Shown here: one piece after another, positions 8,069-16,240 of the stretch
Position numbering within the stretch: the first letter of the stretch is position 1
How the letters are laid out: each line of letters opens with the position of its first letter
Origin: a virus
Virus record (IMG/VR): IMGVR_UViG_3300048588_000447
Span: 1 to 45,415 of that record
Strand: one strand, 5' to 3'
DNA: 45,415 bases
Notes under the pieces: model-generated
Database searches by the model: none
What the model was told of the DNA's origin: nothing
What the model saw: the letters and a program-made list of their open reading frames with translations, nothing else
Translations under genes and position numbers: made by a program

Positions 8069-8093
8069 ATTAAAAACCCCTCTAGAACTTCCG
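7994..8093 (+). repeat. Pair of 21-bp direct repeats flanking the DUF6362 gene end
   Basis: Copies at 7994-8014 and 8073-8093 read AAAACCC(AC/CT)CTAGAACTTCCG and differ at two positions. They are 79 bases apart, the first within the end of the DUF6362-like gene and the second just after its stop. They could be binding sites for a regulator or for packaging proteins, or the trace of a small duplication. Confidence 0.5.
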
Positions 8094-8280
8094 ACTTTCT
8101 TTGCAGCAGGGTGTTACAAAATCCTCGCGTTGGAGGTACTGCCCAGCAGCACGCTGGATGAACACCGCGCGCAAACACCACTCGCGCACACAACCGATCC
8201 CGAGCGAAAGCTCTCGCCATTCAGTTGGCAGGTTCGGCGGTCATTGGATCGAGCCGCCGTCACCGGAGTGAGTAGGCCGC
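8069..8280. other. Gap without a convincing gene
   Basis: About 210 bases between the DUF6362-like gene and a small possible gene. A plus-strand frame from 8055 to 8303 is open (82 codons) but overlaps the stop region and has weak third-position GC, so I do not call it. Apart from the second copy of the 21-bp repeat (8073-8093) I see no clear promoter or hairpin. Confidence 0.5.
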
Positions 8281-8574
8281 ATGGGGCGGTCCATGCAGGG
8301 TGAACGCCAGCTCCTATCAGGCGTGACACGGCGGAGAGACGTCGACCACCTAAAGCCCATCTTCCCGGATCAGATGATGAAAGACAGCGCTGGCGAAGCC
8401 ATCGCCAAGGCCTCCGCACGCGTAGGCCCCTGCTTCTGCGACCGTCAGTCCGCTCTCGGCGGCGTGCTGCTCGAAACGCGGATCGAAGCAACCACACGCA
8501 TCGACCGCATCCAATGCAGCCTCGAAAGCTGCGGGCGCATCTGGAAGCGCATCGACATCCGCACCGGCGGCTGA
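8281..8574 (+). CDS. Possible small hypothetical protein (97 aa)
   Basis: Open frame from ATG 8281 (alternative ATG 8293) with a GGAG-like sequence about 15 bases upstream. Third positions are about three-quarters G or C, matching genuine genes here, whereas minus-strand frames over the same bases are near half. The product has several cysteines (GPCFCDRQ, QCSLESC) and ends RIDIRTGG. No family recognised. It would be the last gene before the presumed cos region; HNH-type genes are common at this spot but no HNH motif is visible. Confidence 0.45.
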   Translation: MGRSMQGERQLLSGVTRRRDVDHLKPIFPDQMMKDSAGEAIAKASARVGPCFCDRQSALGGVLLETRIEATTRIDRIQCSLESCGRIWKRIDIRTGG

Positions 8575-8734
8575 TGCTCCACAGCATCTAGTGATTTCAC
8601 GGGTCCTTCCCCCGCCCTGCGGTAACACGGGCGGACGGGGGCCCCGGCCCTTTCTAGTGCCGTATCTGGTGATTTCCTTATGATTTTTCGGGCGCAAACC
8701 ACCAGGGCTAGGTAATGGCCGTTCTGAACCAAAT
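8575..8734. other. Candidate cos / packaging region
   Basis: About 160 non-coding bases directly upstream of terminase. It holds a GC-rich imperfect inverted repeat (arms CCCCCGCCC at 8610-8618 and GGGCGGACGGGGG at 8629-8641). Near-identical 13-mers ATCT(A/G)GTGATTTC at 8586-8598 and 8664-8676 flank the hairpin. The string GGGCGG at 8629 begins like the lambda cohesive end, and the distance to the small terminase start (about 105 bases) is of the order seen between cosN and Nu1. The terminase is of the lambda GpA type, which cuts at cos. The exact cut site is not determinable by eye. Confidence 0.4.
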
Positions 8735-9352
8735 GTGGCGGACGCTGTGAACGACGGCGACGCGCACAAAATCTGGTACTCGACTGCCGAAACGCGCGAG
8801 CGTTTGGCGGCGGACGGCGACCAGATCAGCCAGCCCGGGCTGACGCAGTACCTGAACCGGTTTCCCGAGATTCCGCGCCGCCAATCCGCGACTGATGCGC
8901 GGGTGACGGAGATCGACTTCGAAGCCCTGGTGAAGCACCGGGCCGAGAATGTGCGTACGCAGGATCGGCAGGCTGCTGCGCCACGCCGCAACCCGGAGGC
9001 CGAGGCCCTGCAGCTGCGCGAGCGCCGCGCCGGCGCCGAGCTGAAGGAATTCCAGCTTGCCGAACGCCGCGGCGAACTGGTGCCGCGCGCCGAAGTGGTG
9101 CGCGCCGTGCAGGCGGCGGCGGTTGCGTTGACGCAATCACTGCAGCGCAGCCGATTTGAGCGCGCCGAAGCGTTGGAGGGCGCTGCGGGCGTACGCGGAA
9201 AGACCTCTGTGCTGATCACCCAAGACGAAGCGGCGCTTGCCGCCTTCGCCGACGCCTTGACGGCGCTCGCAGGGGCCGGAGCAAACGATGACGGAGACTC
9301 CGGAGACGCAGCCGACGCCGGCAGCGCCGCCGAATCCGAAGCCGACGACTGA
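8735..9352 (+). CDS. terS: Terminase small subunit (Nu1-like)
   Basis: 205 residues starting at GTG 8735. The N-terminus resembles a Nu1-type winged helix-turn-helix (WYSTAETRERLAADGDQISQ then PGLTQYLNRFPEIPR) that would recognise the cos region just upstream. A long charged helix follows (RRNPEAEALQLRERRAGAEL...ELVPRAEVVRAV), then an Ala/Asp-rich C-terminal tail that would contact the large subunit. The 3' end overlaps the large terminase start by 65 bases. Assignment rests on location, HTH and domain layout. Confidence 0.75.
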   Translation: MADAVNDGDAHKIWYSTAETRERLAADGDQISQPGLTQYLNRFPEIPRRQSATDARVTEIDFEALVKHRAENVRTQDRQAAAPRRNPEAEALQLRERRAGAELKEFQLAERRGELVPRAEVVRAVQAAAVALTQSLQRSRFERAEALEGAAGVRGKTSVLITQDEAALAAFADALTALAGAGANDDGDSGDAADAGSAAESEADD

Positions 9353-11378
9353 TCTGGCGTTTTCGGACGCGCAAAGATGGGTTCTGAGCTGCCTTGCTGC
9401 GGCGGTGCGGCCGAAGAAGCGGCTGCCGATCGCACAATGGGCTGAAGCGAACATCGTTTTAAGCGCGGACACGAACTCGCCGCGCATCGGCCCGCTTGAT
9501 TTAAGCGACGTCGCCTTCGTGAAGCCGATCCTGGCGCGGCTTGACCCCGCCGATCCATGTCGCGGCGTCAATGTTTTGGCCGCGGCGCAGTCGGCGAAGT
9601 CGCTGATCGGCCAAATCTGGTCGATGTACTCGATCGCGGAGAACCCTGGACCGCTTGGGGTCTATCTCCCCTCGATCGATGACGCGCGAAAGTACGCCGA
9701 AGAGAAAATCCAGGCGGTCATCGACGGATCGCCGACGCTGAAGCATCGCGTCAGGGCAGTGTCATCACGATCTGGCGCCGGCTCATCGACGCTGCGCAAG
9801 CGTTTTGTCGGCGGCTCCATGCGGATCGCCACAGCATCGAGCCCGAATGCGCTGCAGATGGTCAGCTTCCGCGATCTCATCCTCGAGGAAGTCGCCGGTT
9901 ACGACGCCGATGTCGGCGGCCGCGGCTCACCGATCGATCAAGCGAAGAAACGCCAGCGCGCCTGGCTGAAGCGCGGCGCCAAATGGTTGCAGCTCAGCGC
10001 CGGCGGCGTCGCTGGGAAGTGTCCATCGAGCGACGCGCACGAAAAGGGCGCCGCGTACGAACTTTATCTGCCCTGCCCGCATTGCTCTGGGTTTGGCCGG
10101 TACGAAATCGAGGATATGCGCGGGCCATCGGAGACGACCGGACCGCACTTCGCTTGCCGTCTCTGCGGCGGCATCGTCGAAGACCATCACAAGGGCCCGA
10201 TGGTCGCGGCGTCGGTTTACATCGCGACGTACGAAGACGGCGACGACGCGAACCCGGCGCCGCCGGCCGCGTTCGAAGCTGGTGAGCTGGAGCGCTGGCA
10301 ATCGCGGCCGGAACTTGGCCGCGCGCCGTCATATCGCTGGTGGGTGTACGTTTCGCCCTTCGTCGGCTGGGATGACGTCTGGACGGAATGGATCGAAGCG
10401 AAGGCTGGTGGCCTCGCTCAAGAGAAAACGTTCTGCCAGCAGACGTTGGCGCGCAAGTGGGACGAAGGCCGCGACGCGCCGGATCACGTGAAGCTGTTCG
10501 AGCTGCGCGAAGACTACGACGAGGGCGTCGTCCCTGCCGGCGCTTACGTGCTGACCGGCATGGCAGACGTTCAAAACGATCACTTGACCTGGAGCGTCAT
10601 CGGCTGGGGCCCTGGCGCCGAGTGGTGGCTGATCGATCGCGACAAGATCCTGGGCGATCCCGCGGGCTCGAAGGTCTGGGATGATCTGGCCGAAGTGCTG
10701 AAGCGGCGTTACCCGCACGCTGAGGGCGGCGAAGTTGGCATCGAGCTGTTCGGCGTCGATACCGGCTACAAGTCACACAACGTCTATTTGTTCTGCGGCA
10801 ATCACCCGACGGCGCGCGCGCTCGACGGTTTGCCCGGCTGGAATCGGCCCTACATCGGCAAGCCGAAGCGCGTCAAAGCACGGCTCGACGGCAAGATTGT
10901 TGGATCAACGCTGCTCTATCCGACGGGCACCTGGTCGCTGAAGTCGGAGCTGGCGTATTCGCTGCGCCTGGCGATCGACAAAGGCGTCGACATGCCGGCG
11001 CCGGGTCGTGCGCACTTCCCGCGTTGGGTAACGCAAGACTTCGTTCGCGAGCTCGTCGCCGAACACGTCGTTGAGGAATCATCGCGCGGCCGCGCACTGA
11101 CGCACGTGTGGAAGCTGCGCAAAGGCTTCCGCAACGAAGCAACTGACGAATGGGTCGGCGCACGTTCATTGGCGTACGGCTTGGGCATCGGCGCTCCGAA
11201 GAGTGAGCGCCAATTCGATTGGGATGCGGCCCGCACGTTGATTTGCGGCGGGCCATTGCCCGCGGCGGCGGCTGAGCGGTCTGCGCCACCACCACCGCCA
11301 GCTCCGCCGCCGGCAGCTGAGCGGCCGAAGGGCGGCACATTGCTGAAACAGAAGCCGAGTGGCGGCGGATTTTTCTGA
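9288..11378 (+). CDS. terL: Terminase large subunit (lambda GpA family)
   Basis: 696 residues, the usual size for GpA-type packaging motors. Visible features: adenine-binding region (PIAQWAEANIVLS), a Walker A-like loop in AAAQSAKSLIGQ, Walker B-like DLILEEVAGYD and the family signature GRGSPIDQAKKRQRAW. A zinc-binding CPHC...CRLC pair lies near residues 265-300. The nuclease domain has TGMADVQND and GVDTGYKSHNVY, where the aspartates would bind metal. It cuts concatemers at cos and drives DNA into the prohead. The proline-rich C-terminus likely contacts the portal. ATG 9288 lies within the small-subunit gene. Confidence 0.95.
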   Translation: MTETPETQPTPAAPPNPKPTTDLAFSDAQRWVLSCLAAAVRPKKRLPIAQWAEANIVLSADTNSPRIGPLDLSDVAFVKPILARLDPADPCRGVNVLAAAQSAKSLIGQIWSMYSIAENPGPLGVYLPSIDDARKYAEEKIQAVIDGSPTLKHRVRAVSSRSGAGSSTLRKRFVGGSMRIATASSPNALQMVSFRDLILEEVAGYDADVGGRGSPIDQAKKRQRAWLKRGAKWLQLSAGGVAGKCPSSDAHEKGAAYELYLPCPHCSGFGRYEIEDMRGPSETTGPHFACRLCGGIVEDHHKGPMVAASVYIATYEDGDDANPAPPAAFEAGELERWQSRPELGRAPSYRWWVYVSPFVGWDDVWTEWIEAKAGGLAQEKTFCQQTLARKWDEGRDAPDHVKLFELREDYDEGVVPAGAYVLTGMADVQNDHLTWSVIGWGPGAEWWLIDRDKILGDPAGSKVWDDLAEVLKRRYPHAEGGEVGIELFGVDTGYKSHNVYLFCGNHPTARALDGLPGWNRPYIGKPKRVKARLDGKIVGSTLLYPTGTWSLKSELAYSLRLAIDKGVDMPAPGRAHFPRWVTQDFVRELVAEHVVEESSRGRALTHVWKLRKGFRNEATDEWVGARSLAYGLGIGAPKSERQFDWDAARTLICGGPLPAAAAERSAPPPPPAPPPAAERPKGGTLLKQKPSGGGFF

Positions 11379-11389
11379 AGGAGAACGCG

Positions 11390-11536
11390 ATGCGAGTTCG
11401 TGATGAGTACCGCGCGCGACGCGATGCGGCTGTCGCTGAGCGCAAGCCGGTGATTGCGGCCGGCCAAGCCGCGCCCTCTGTTCGTCTGACTCTGCCTGTA
11501 TGGCCGCGCAAGCTGGCGCCGGAGCGCTCGAAGTGA
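11390..11536 (+). CDS. Very small basic protein (48 aa)
   Basis: ATG 11390 follows a good AAGGAG site (11378-11383) just after the large terminase stop. The 48-residue product is rich in arginine (MRVRDEYRARRDAAVAERKP) and ends in a short hydrophobic/basic stretch. Its stop overlaps the next GTG start. It occupies the W/connector region of the lambda order, but no family is recognised. Confidence 0.6.
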   Translation: MRVRDEYRARRDAAVAERKPVIAAGQAAPSVRLTLPVWPRKLAPERSK

Positions 11537-11700
11537 GCCTGGTTCGCCGCGCGCCGCCGCAATCGGGCCGTGCGCTTGAAACCGACGAGCTGGGCCAGGT
11601 CGAGGAAGAAGCGCTGCGCCTTCAGCGCGCACGCAAGAACCTCGACCGTGCCGTGGGCGTCGATGCGACCGCCGAACAGAATCGGGAAGAGGCACACTAA
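11533..11700 (+). CDS. Small charged protein (55 aa)
   Basis: GTG start at 11533 overlaps the preceding stop (GTGA); an ATG at 11500 in the same frame is less likely because it would overlap the previous gene more. The product is a single charged helix (LGQVEEEALRLQRARKNLDR). Its TAA stop shares a base with the next ATG. Function unknown; probably a head-assembly accessory given the neighbours. Confidence 0.55.
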   Translation: MSLVRRAPPQSGRALETDELGQVEEEALRLQRARKNLDRAVGVDATAEQNREEAH

Positions 11701-11888
11701 TGTTTCTTGATGACGAAAAGAACATCATCGCGGCCCTCAACACGCTGAGCGCCGAACCGGAAGGTAAGGCGATCGCCACCCTTGTCGGCGCATTTTGGCT
11801 TCAGATGCGCCGCGCCGCTGATGCGCTGGACAAGCTCGCCGCGATTGAAGAGCAGCGCGAGCGCCGTCATGCCGAAGAGTGCGGCTGA
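11700..11888 (+). CDS. Small hypothetical protein (62 aa)
   Basis: Starts at ATG 11700 directly on the preceding stop (TAATG). The 62-residue product is helical (TLVGAFWLQMRRAADALDKL) with a charged C-terminus. It overlaps the following gpW-like gene by ten bases. No family recognised; sits between terminase and portal. Confidence 0.65.
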   Translation: MFLDDEKNIIAALNTLSAEPEGKAIATLVGAFWLQMRRAADALDKLAAIEEQRERRHAEECG

Positions 11889-12124
11889 CCTTGGCCCTCT
11901 CCACTGAAGACGCCGCATGGCTTGCCGAGCTGAAGATCGCGCGCCGCAAGCTCATCCTCGGCGACAAGCGCGTGAAGGTGTCGTCGTTCGGTCGCGCCAC
12001 TGACTACACGCCGGCGGACCTCGCGAAGATTGAATCCGAGATCGCCGCGCTGGAAGCCGCAGACGCAAGCGGCGACGGCAAAGTGCGCCGGCGTGGCTCG
12101 CTCACGTTCGCGTGGAGAGGCTAA
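11879..12124 (+). CDS. gpW-like head-tail connector protein
   Basis: 81 residues from GTG 11879; a TTG at 11891 is an alternative start. The order of elements matches lambda gpW: a helix (LAELKIARRKLILGDK), a short hairpin (VKVSSFGRATDYTP), a second helix (ADLAKIESEIAALEA) and the C-terminal RRRGSLTFAWRG, like the RRRG...F tail of the family. gpW stabilises DNA-filled heads and provides the surface for tail joining. Its place between terminase and portal is exactly that of lambda W. Confidence 0.72.
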   Translation: MRLTLALSTEDAAWLAELKIARRKLILGDKRVKVSSFGRATDYTPADLAKIESEIAALEAADASGDGKVRRRGSLTFAWRG

Positions 12125-12130
12125 AGCCAC

Positions 12131-13756
12131 ATGGCCAGGTTGAAGCATAGCCCGCGCGCTCGCGCGGCCGCTGAGACGCGCCGTGCGCAAGCCAGCGTCG
12201 CTTCGATGGGCGGCACGCACTTTGCGGGCGCCGGCTATGAAGGCGCGCAGCTGAAGCATTGGCGCCCCGCCCTCGTCAGCGCCGATCGAGAATTTCTCCC
12301 TGAGCGTAAGCCGATCGTCTCGCGCGCTCGTGAGTTGGCGCGCAACAACACGGCGATCGCTTCGGCGACACGCCGCCGCGTCTCATCGGCTGTCGGCGCC
12401 GGCTGGCAGCTCGCCGCGCAAGTCGATGGCGCAGCCCTCGGCTTTACACCGGAAGAAACGGACGCGCTGAACCGCCAGATCGAACGGCAATGGCGCTCCT
12501 ATGCCAACGGCCACACGTTCCAGGCGGACGCACAACGCCAGCTCACGTTCGGCGGCTTGCTGCGCACCGTGGCGCGCTCACTCTTCGTCGATGGCGAGGC
12601 CTTCGCGCATCTTGCGTGGTCGCCGAAGGAGCCATGCGCGACCTGGTCCACCCGCGTCGATGTCATCGACACCGACCGGGTGTCAAACCCCGACGACCGC
12701 ATGGACGAAGACTTGCTGCGCGCCGGCGTCGAGCTTGATCCGGTTTCGCGCGCGCCGATGGCGTACTGGGTTCGCGAGCGCCACCCCGAAGATATCGGCG
12801 TAACCTTCACGATGCCGAGCTGGCGACGCCTTGCGCGCTGGACGCCTTGGGGCCGCCCGAACTTCCTGCACGTTTATGATCGCGAACGCCCCGGCCAAAC
12901 GCGCGGCGTCACGCAACTGGCTGCGGCTCTGGGCACGGTGAAGAGCCTGGAGAAGTACAGCCAAGCCACGCTCGAAAACGCGGTTCTGAACGCGCTGTTG
13001 TTCTCCGTCATCAAGTCGGGCGCCGGTCCAAAAGCCGTCAGCGAAAACTTCGGGGTCGATGACCTCAAGGCATGGGGCGCGACGCGACGCGAGCACTACG
13101 GCGACAGCAACACCATCGATCTTCCGGGTGGCGTGCAGACGCTGGTGCTGCCGCCGGAAGACGAACTGGAAGTGATGACGCAATCGCGCGACGTCGGTTC
13201 GTTCGAAGGCTACGCCCGCACGCTGCTGCGCTGGGTGTCGGCGTCCGTTGGCGCGACTTACGAAGAGGTCGCGATGGATTATTCGACGACGAACTATTCG
13301 TCGGCGCGGGCCGCGATGATCCCCGCTTATGCTGAGACGCTGACGTCGCAGACTTTGATCCGCGATCAGTTCGCGCAGCCGGTCTTCGTGGGCTGGCTTG
13401 AAGAAGCGATCGAAACCGAGCGCATCACGCTGCCGGCGAACGCCCCGGACTATTGGGACAATCTCGAAAGCTACACACGCTGCCGCTGGATCGCGCCGGG
13501 CAAAGGCTACATCGACGCCCCGAAGGAAATCCAAGCCGAGGCGATGGAAGTCGAGAACATGTTTATCTCGCGCACCGAAGTCTGCGCCAACAACGGCCGC
13601 GACATCCGCGACGTGCTGGCCGACCAAAAACGCGAACTCGAACTGATGCGCGAAATGGGGCTGGAGCCCGTCGCCGGCGGCATCACACTCGCCGCCGCTT
13701 CCGCGCCTGTCGTCGAAGCCGGGCCCGACGCGCGGCCCACTGAGTCCGCGGCTTAA
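12131..13756 (+). CDS. Portal protein (lambda B type)
   Basis: 541 residues, the usual length for lambda-type portals. Visible family features: ELARNNTAIASATRRRVSSAVG near the N-terminus, WRSYANGHTFQADAQRQLTF, DGEAFAHLAW, the RPGQTRGVTQLAAAL loop, and YEEVAMDYSTTNYSSARAAM near residues 375-395. The portal dodecamer forms the DNA entry channel, the motor docking site and the later tail attachment point. It is preceded by gpW-like and followed by the S49 protease, the lambda B-C order. Confidence 0.95.
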   Translation: MARLKHSPRARAAAETRRAQASVASMGGTHFAGAGYEGAQLKHWRPALVSADREFLPERKPIVSRARELARNNTAIASATRRRVSSAVGAGWQLAAQVDGAALGFTPEETDALNRQIERQWRSYANGHTFQADAQRQLTFGGLLRTVARSLFVDGEAFAHLAWSPKEPCATWSTRVDVIDTDRVSNPDDRMDEDLLRAGVELDPVSRAPMAYWVRERHPEDIGVTFTMPSWRRLARWTPWGRPNFLHVYDRERPGQTRGVTQLAAALGTVKSLEKYSQATLENAVLNALLFSVIKSGAGPKAVSENFGVDDLKAWGATRREHYGDSNTIDLPGGVQTLVLPPEDELEVMTQSRDVGSFEGYARTLLRWVSASVGATYEEVAMDYSTTNYSSARAAMIPAYAETLTSQTLIRDQFAQPVFVGWLEEAIETERITLPANAPDYWDNLESYTRCRWIAPGKGYIDAPKEIQAEAMEVENMFISRTEVCANNGRDIRDVLADQKRELELMREMGLEPVAGGITLAAASAPVVEAGPDARPTESAA

Positions 13757-13768
13757 AGGAAACCCTTG

Positions 13769-15382
13769 ATGTCGATCCATCGCATCGCCCGCAATGTCGG
13801 GCGCCCGCTGCTTATGACTGAAGCGGCGGCGCGCGAACTTGCGCAGCGGGCGATCAAGATGGATGCCCGCGCGCTCGACAGCGACAGCCTTACGCGTGAG
13901 CCAGGCAAGGTGTTGACCCGCGTCGGCGTCGCGCAACAACTGCGTCCGGCCGCTTACACCCCCTCCTATGCCGGTGAACCCGAGCATTACGGCGCCGGCT
14001 GGGCTCTCTGTGAAGGCATCGCTTGCATCGACATCGAAGGCCCGCTGATGGATCGCGGCTTCGTCACCGAATCCGGCACGCGTTTCTGGGGCTACGACAC
14101 GATCGGCCAGGCCCTGAAGGAAGCCTACGCGGATCCACGCACGCGCGGCATCTTCGTGCGCTTCAACACGCCGGGCGGCATCGTCGCCGGTACGCTCGAA
14201 GCGCTGACCGCCGACATCCGCGCCATGCGCGAAGCCGGAAACGACAACGGCAAGCCGATGTTCGCGTTCTGCGACATGGCGGCATCGGCTGGGTACTGGG
14301 TCGCCTCGCAGTTCGACCGCGTCTTCGCCCCCGCCGTTGGCATGGTGGGCTCGATCGGCGCCGTCATCGTGCACCAGGAATTTTCCAAGGCGATGGAAGC
14401 CGAGGGCATCGTGACGACGTCGATCCAATTCGGCGCGAAGAAGACGGACGGCGCCTGGTGGAAGCCGCTTTCCGATGAAGCCCGCGCGGATCTTCAAGCC
14501 GAGATCGATGCCATCGGTGAACGCTTCATCAGCGACGTGCAGGCCGGCCGCGAATTCCTATCACGCGCCACCATGCTTGGCACCGAAGCCGCGTGCTTCA
14601 TGGCCGAACATAGCGACGCAGCACGCTCAGGCTTCAAGCTTGGCTTGGTCGACGAAATCGCCCGCGAAGAAGACGCCTTCCACGCCTTGTTCGAACACGC
14701 GGCGCGCAATTTCAGCGTCAGCGTATCGCAACCCATTTCCGCTTCCCGGGCCGCGCCGGCGCCCGTGGGATCGGCTCAATCACAATCCGGCGCGCAATCA
14801 TCGGAGAAATCCATGAATACGAAGCAGGCGCGCATCGATGCCGTGATGGCGCGCAAAACCCTCAGTGCCGATGAAAAGCTGCGCAAAATCGCGGCCATCA
14901 ACGCCGAAGAGGAGTCCACGGAAGACGAAGACCTCGAGGCGGAAGACGAGGAAACCGAGGAAGACCCCACGACCGCTGAAGAAGGCGACGAGGACGAAAC
15001 CGAGGAAACCACCGCCGAAGACGAGGAAGACGCGGACCCGGAGGCCGAGGATGAAGACGAGGAAGAGCCGACCGCGAAGAAGGCTGCCGCTCGTCTCAAG
15101 TCCGCCCGCAACATCGCGAAGTCGAAGGAAGCGAAGGCTAACCCGGCGTTTGCTCTCAACGCGATCGCGAACGGCGTCACCTTCGCCGCCTTCAAGGCGA
15201 TGGCGCCCGCCGCCGGCAAGGGCTCAGGCTTTGCTTCGCGCATGGGCGACGAACCCAGCGCGCGCCGGCTGGGCGACGACGCTCCGCAGGCCACGCGCAG
15301 CAACGGCAACGGCAAGGTCGTGAAGCTGAAGACGCCGGGCGAATACTACGCCGCGGCCGAGGGCAAGAAGAAGAGCGGCTAA
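13769..15382 (+). CDS. S49-family capsid protease fused to a scaffold region (lambda C type)
   Basis: 537 residues from ATG 13769 (AAAGGA upstream; a TTG one codon earlier is ignored). Residues ~80-310 are a SppA/ClpP-fold S49 peptidase: FNTPGGIVAGTLEA, then the nucleophile region DMAASAGYWVAS with its serine, MVGSIGAVIVHQEF, and FGAKKTDGAW supplying a candidate catalytic lysine. After residue ~345 comes a hyperacidic stretch and a basic C-terminus corresponding to a Nu3-like scaffold, which can also be made separately from an internal start at 14813. As in lambda, the fusion would bring the protease into the prohead. Confidence 0.9.
   Translation: MSIHRIARNVGRPLLMTEAAARELAQRAIKMDARALDSDSLTREPGKVLTRVGVAQQLRPAAYTPSYAGEPEHYGAGWALCEGIACIDIEGPLMDRGFVTESGTRFWGYDTIGQALKEAYADPRTRGIFVRFNTPGGIVAGTLEALTADIRAMREAGNDNGKPMFAFCDMAASAGYWVASQFDRVFAPAVGMVGSIGAVIVHQEFSKAMEAEGIVTTSIQFGAKKTDGAWWKPLSDEARADLQAEIDAIGERFISDVQAGREFLSRATMLGTEAACFMAEHSDAARSGFKLGLVDEIAREEDAFHALFEHAARNFSVSVSQPISASRAAPAPVGSAQSQSGAQSSEKSMNTKQARIDAVMARKTLSADEKLRKIAAINAEEESTEDEDLEAEDEETEEDPTTAEEGDEDETEETTAEDEEDADPEAEDEDEEEPTAKKAAARLKSARNIAKSKEAKANPAFALNAIANGVTFAAFKAMAPAAGKGSGFASRMGDEPSARRLGDDAPQATRSNGNGKVVKLKTPGEYYAAAEGKKKSG
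14813..15382 (+). CDS. Nested Nu3-like scaffold protein (internal start)
   Basis: An in-frame ATG at 14813 inside the S49 gene has its own Shine-Dalgarno (GGAG at 14803-14806, six bases before the ATG) and would give a 189-residue protein identical to the C-terminus of the protease. It starts with a helix (MNTKQARIDAVMARKTL), continues with about 55 residues dominated by Glu/Asp, and ends with a basic region (KVVKLKTPGEYYAAAEGKKK). This mirrors the lambda C/Nu3 arrangement, where the scaffold is the internally initiated product. Independent expression is inferred from the ribosome binding site. Confidence 0.7.
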   Translation: MNTKQARIDAVMARKTLSADEKLRKIAAINAEEESTEDEDLEAEDEETEEDPTTAEEGDEDETEETTAEDEEDADPEAEDEDEEEPTAKKAAARLKSARNIAKSKEAKANPAFALNAIANGVTFAAFKAMAPAAGKGSGFASRMGDEPSARRLGDDAPQATRSNGNGKVVKLKTPGEYYAAAEGKKKSG

Positions 15383-15449
15383 GGCCAGCTCCGCAATCTC
15401 GCCCCACCCGGAACACCAAACCTAAAACACACATCGAAGGAAATTCGTG

Positions 15450-16133
15450 ATGCCCACCATCATGACTGAGAAGGTTCACGCATTGGAGGTCGTGCTTTCC
15501 GAAGCCAACGGCCACCGCTCGCGTGACACCATCACGCTTAAGTCCGGCCGCGCCTACGAAGTTGGCGACGTGCTCGGCAAGATCACGTCGGAAGGCGCCG
15601 ACAAAGGCAAATATAAGCTGGTCGACAACCAAACGCCGGCCACCGACGGTTCGCAGAACGCTGTCGCGGTGCTGCTCTACGACGTCGACGCCAGCCTCGC
15701 TGATGCGGAAGGCGTCGTCTTCGTGCGCGACGCCGAAGTGAAGGCCGGCTACCTGAACTACGCCGCCAACACGACGCACGAGAACAAGGCGCTGGCGAAC
15801 GCCGCCTTGGCCGCGCTCGGCATCGTGCCACGCGGCGGCTCCATCGCTGAACCGTCGGCGCCGGACATCTTCGAGTCCGGCGATTGGTCCGCGGCGGGCG
15901 GCGTTCTCAAGATCGTCGTCACGGTCTCGTCGCTGCCGTTCGCCAACGGCTCGCCCATCACCGACATCGAATACAAGGTCGGCGCCGGTTCTTGGGTGTC
16001 GAGCGGCGGCATCACCAGCTTCGAAATCACCGGCCAGACCGCCGGTGCGAAGACGGTTGCCCTGCGCGCGAAGAACGCTGTTGGCGTCGGTGTCGCCAGC
16101 GCAACCAAGAACGCCACGGTCACGGCCGAGTAA
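15450..16133 (+). CDS. Head decoration protein (gpD-like) with C-terminal Ig-like domain
   Basis: 227 residues from ATG 15450 (AAGGAA upstream; the GTG one codon before is less likely). Residues 1-~130 match the gpD-type decoration fold: SRDTITLKSGRAYEVGDVLGK and the C-terminal helix NAALAALGIVPRGG. A second domain (about 150-227) is Ig/FN3-like: VVTVSSLPFANGSPITDIEY, VGAGSW, and ALRAKNAVGVG. The same module ends the tail-tube protein at 18875-20155. Decoration trimers clamp capsid 3-fold positions; the extra domain would project outward and could bind surface glycans or host cells. Confidence 0.85.
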   Translation: MPTIMTEKVHALEVVLSEANGHRSRDTITLKSGRAYEVGDVLGKITSEGADKGKYKLVDNQTPATDGSQNAVAVLLYDVDASLADAEGVVFVRDAEVKAGYLNYAANTTHENKALANAALAALGIVPRGGSIAEPSAPDIFESGDWSAAGGVLKIVVTVSSLPFANGSPITDIEYKVGAGSWVSSGGITSFEITGQTAGAKTVALRAKNAVGVGVASATKNATVTAE

Positions 16134-16240
16134 AAACTCCGGCCGTTCAACCGCTCCTCTAACCCAAACCTTCAATCACTACCGGCGCCGACGCGCCGGC
16201 GGCGCGCATTTGCGCGCGCTGTTCCGTAAGGGAGAAACGC

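Noticed and set aside
8055-8303. 82-codon plus-strand frame after the DUF6362-like gene
   Set aside because: Weak third-position GC, no ribosome binding site, and it contains the repeat copy at 8073; probably chance.
8350-9558. Long minus-strand frame (402 codons) opposite the terminase genes
   Set aside because: Arg/Ser/Ala-rich shadow of the strongly supported plus-strand small terminase and terminase start, typical of antisense frames in high-GC DNA.
12683-14497. 604-codon minus-strand frame opposite portal and protease
   Set aside because: Antisense shadow; the plus strand has clear portal and S49 proteins with ribosome binding sites.
16182-16199. Short CCGGCG/CGCCGG inverted repeat between decoration and capsid genes
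   Set aside because: Only six base pairs, no T-run, and such palindromes are expected by chance at this GC content.
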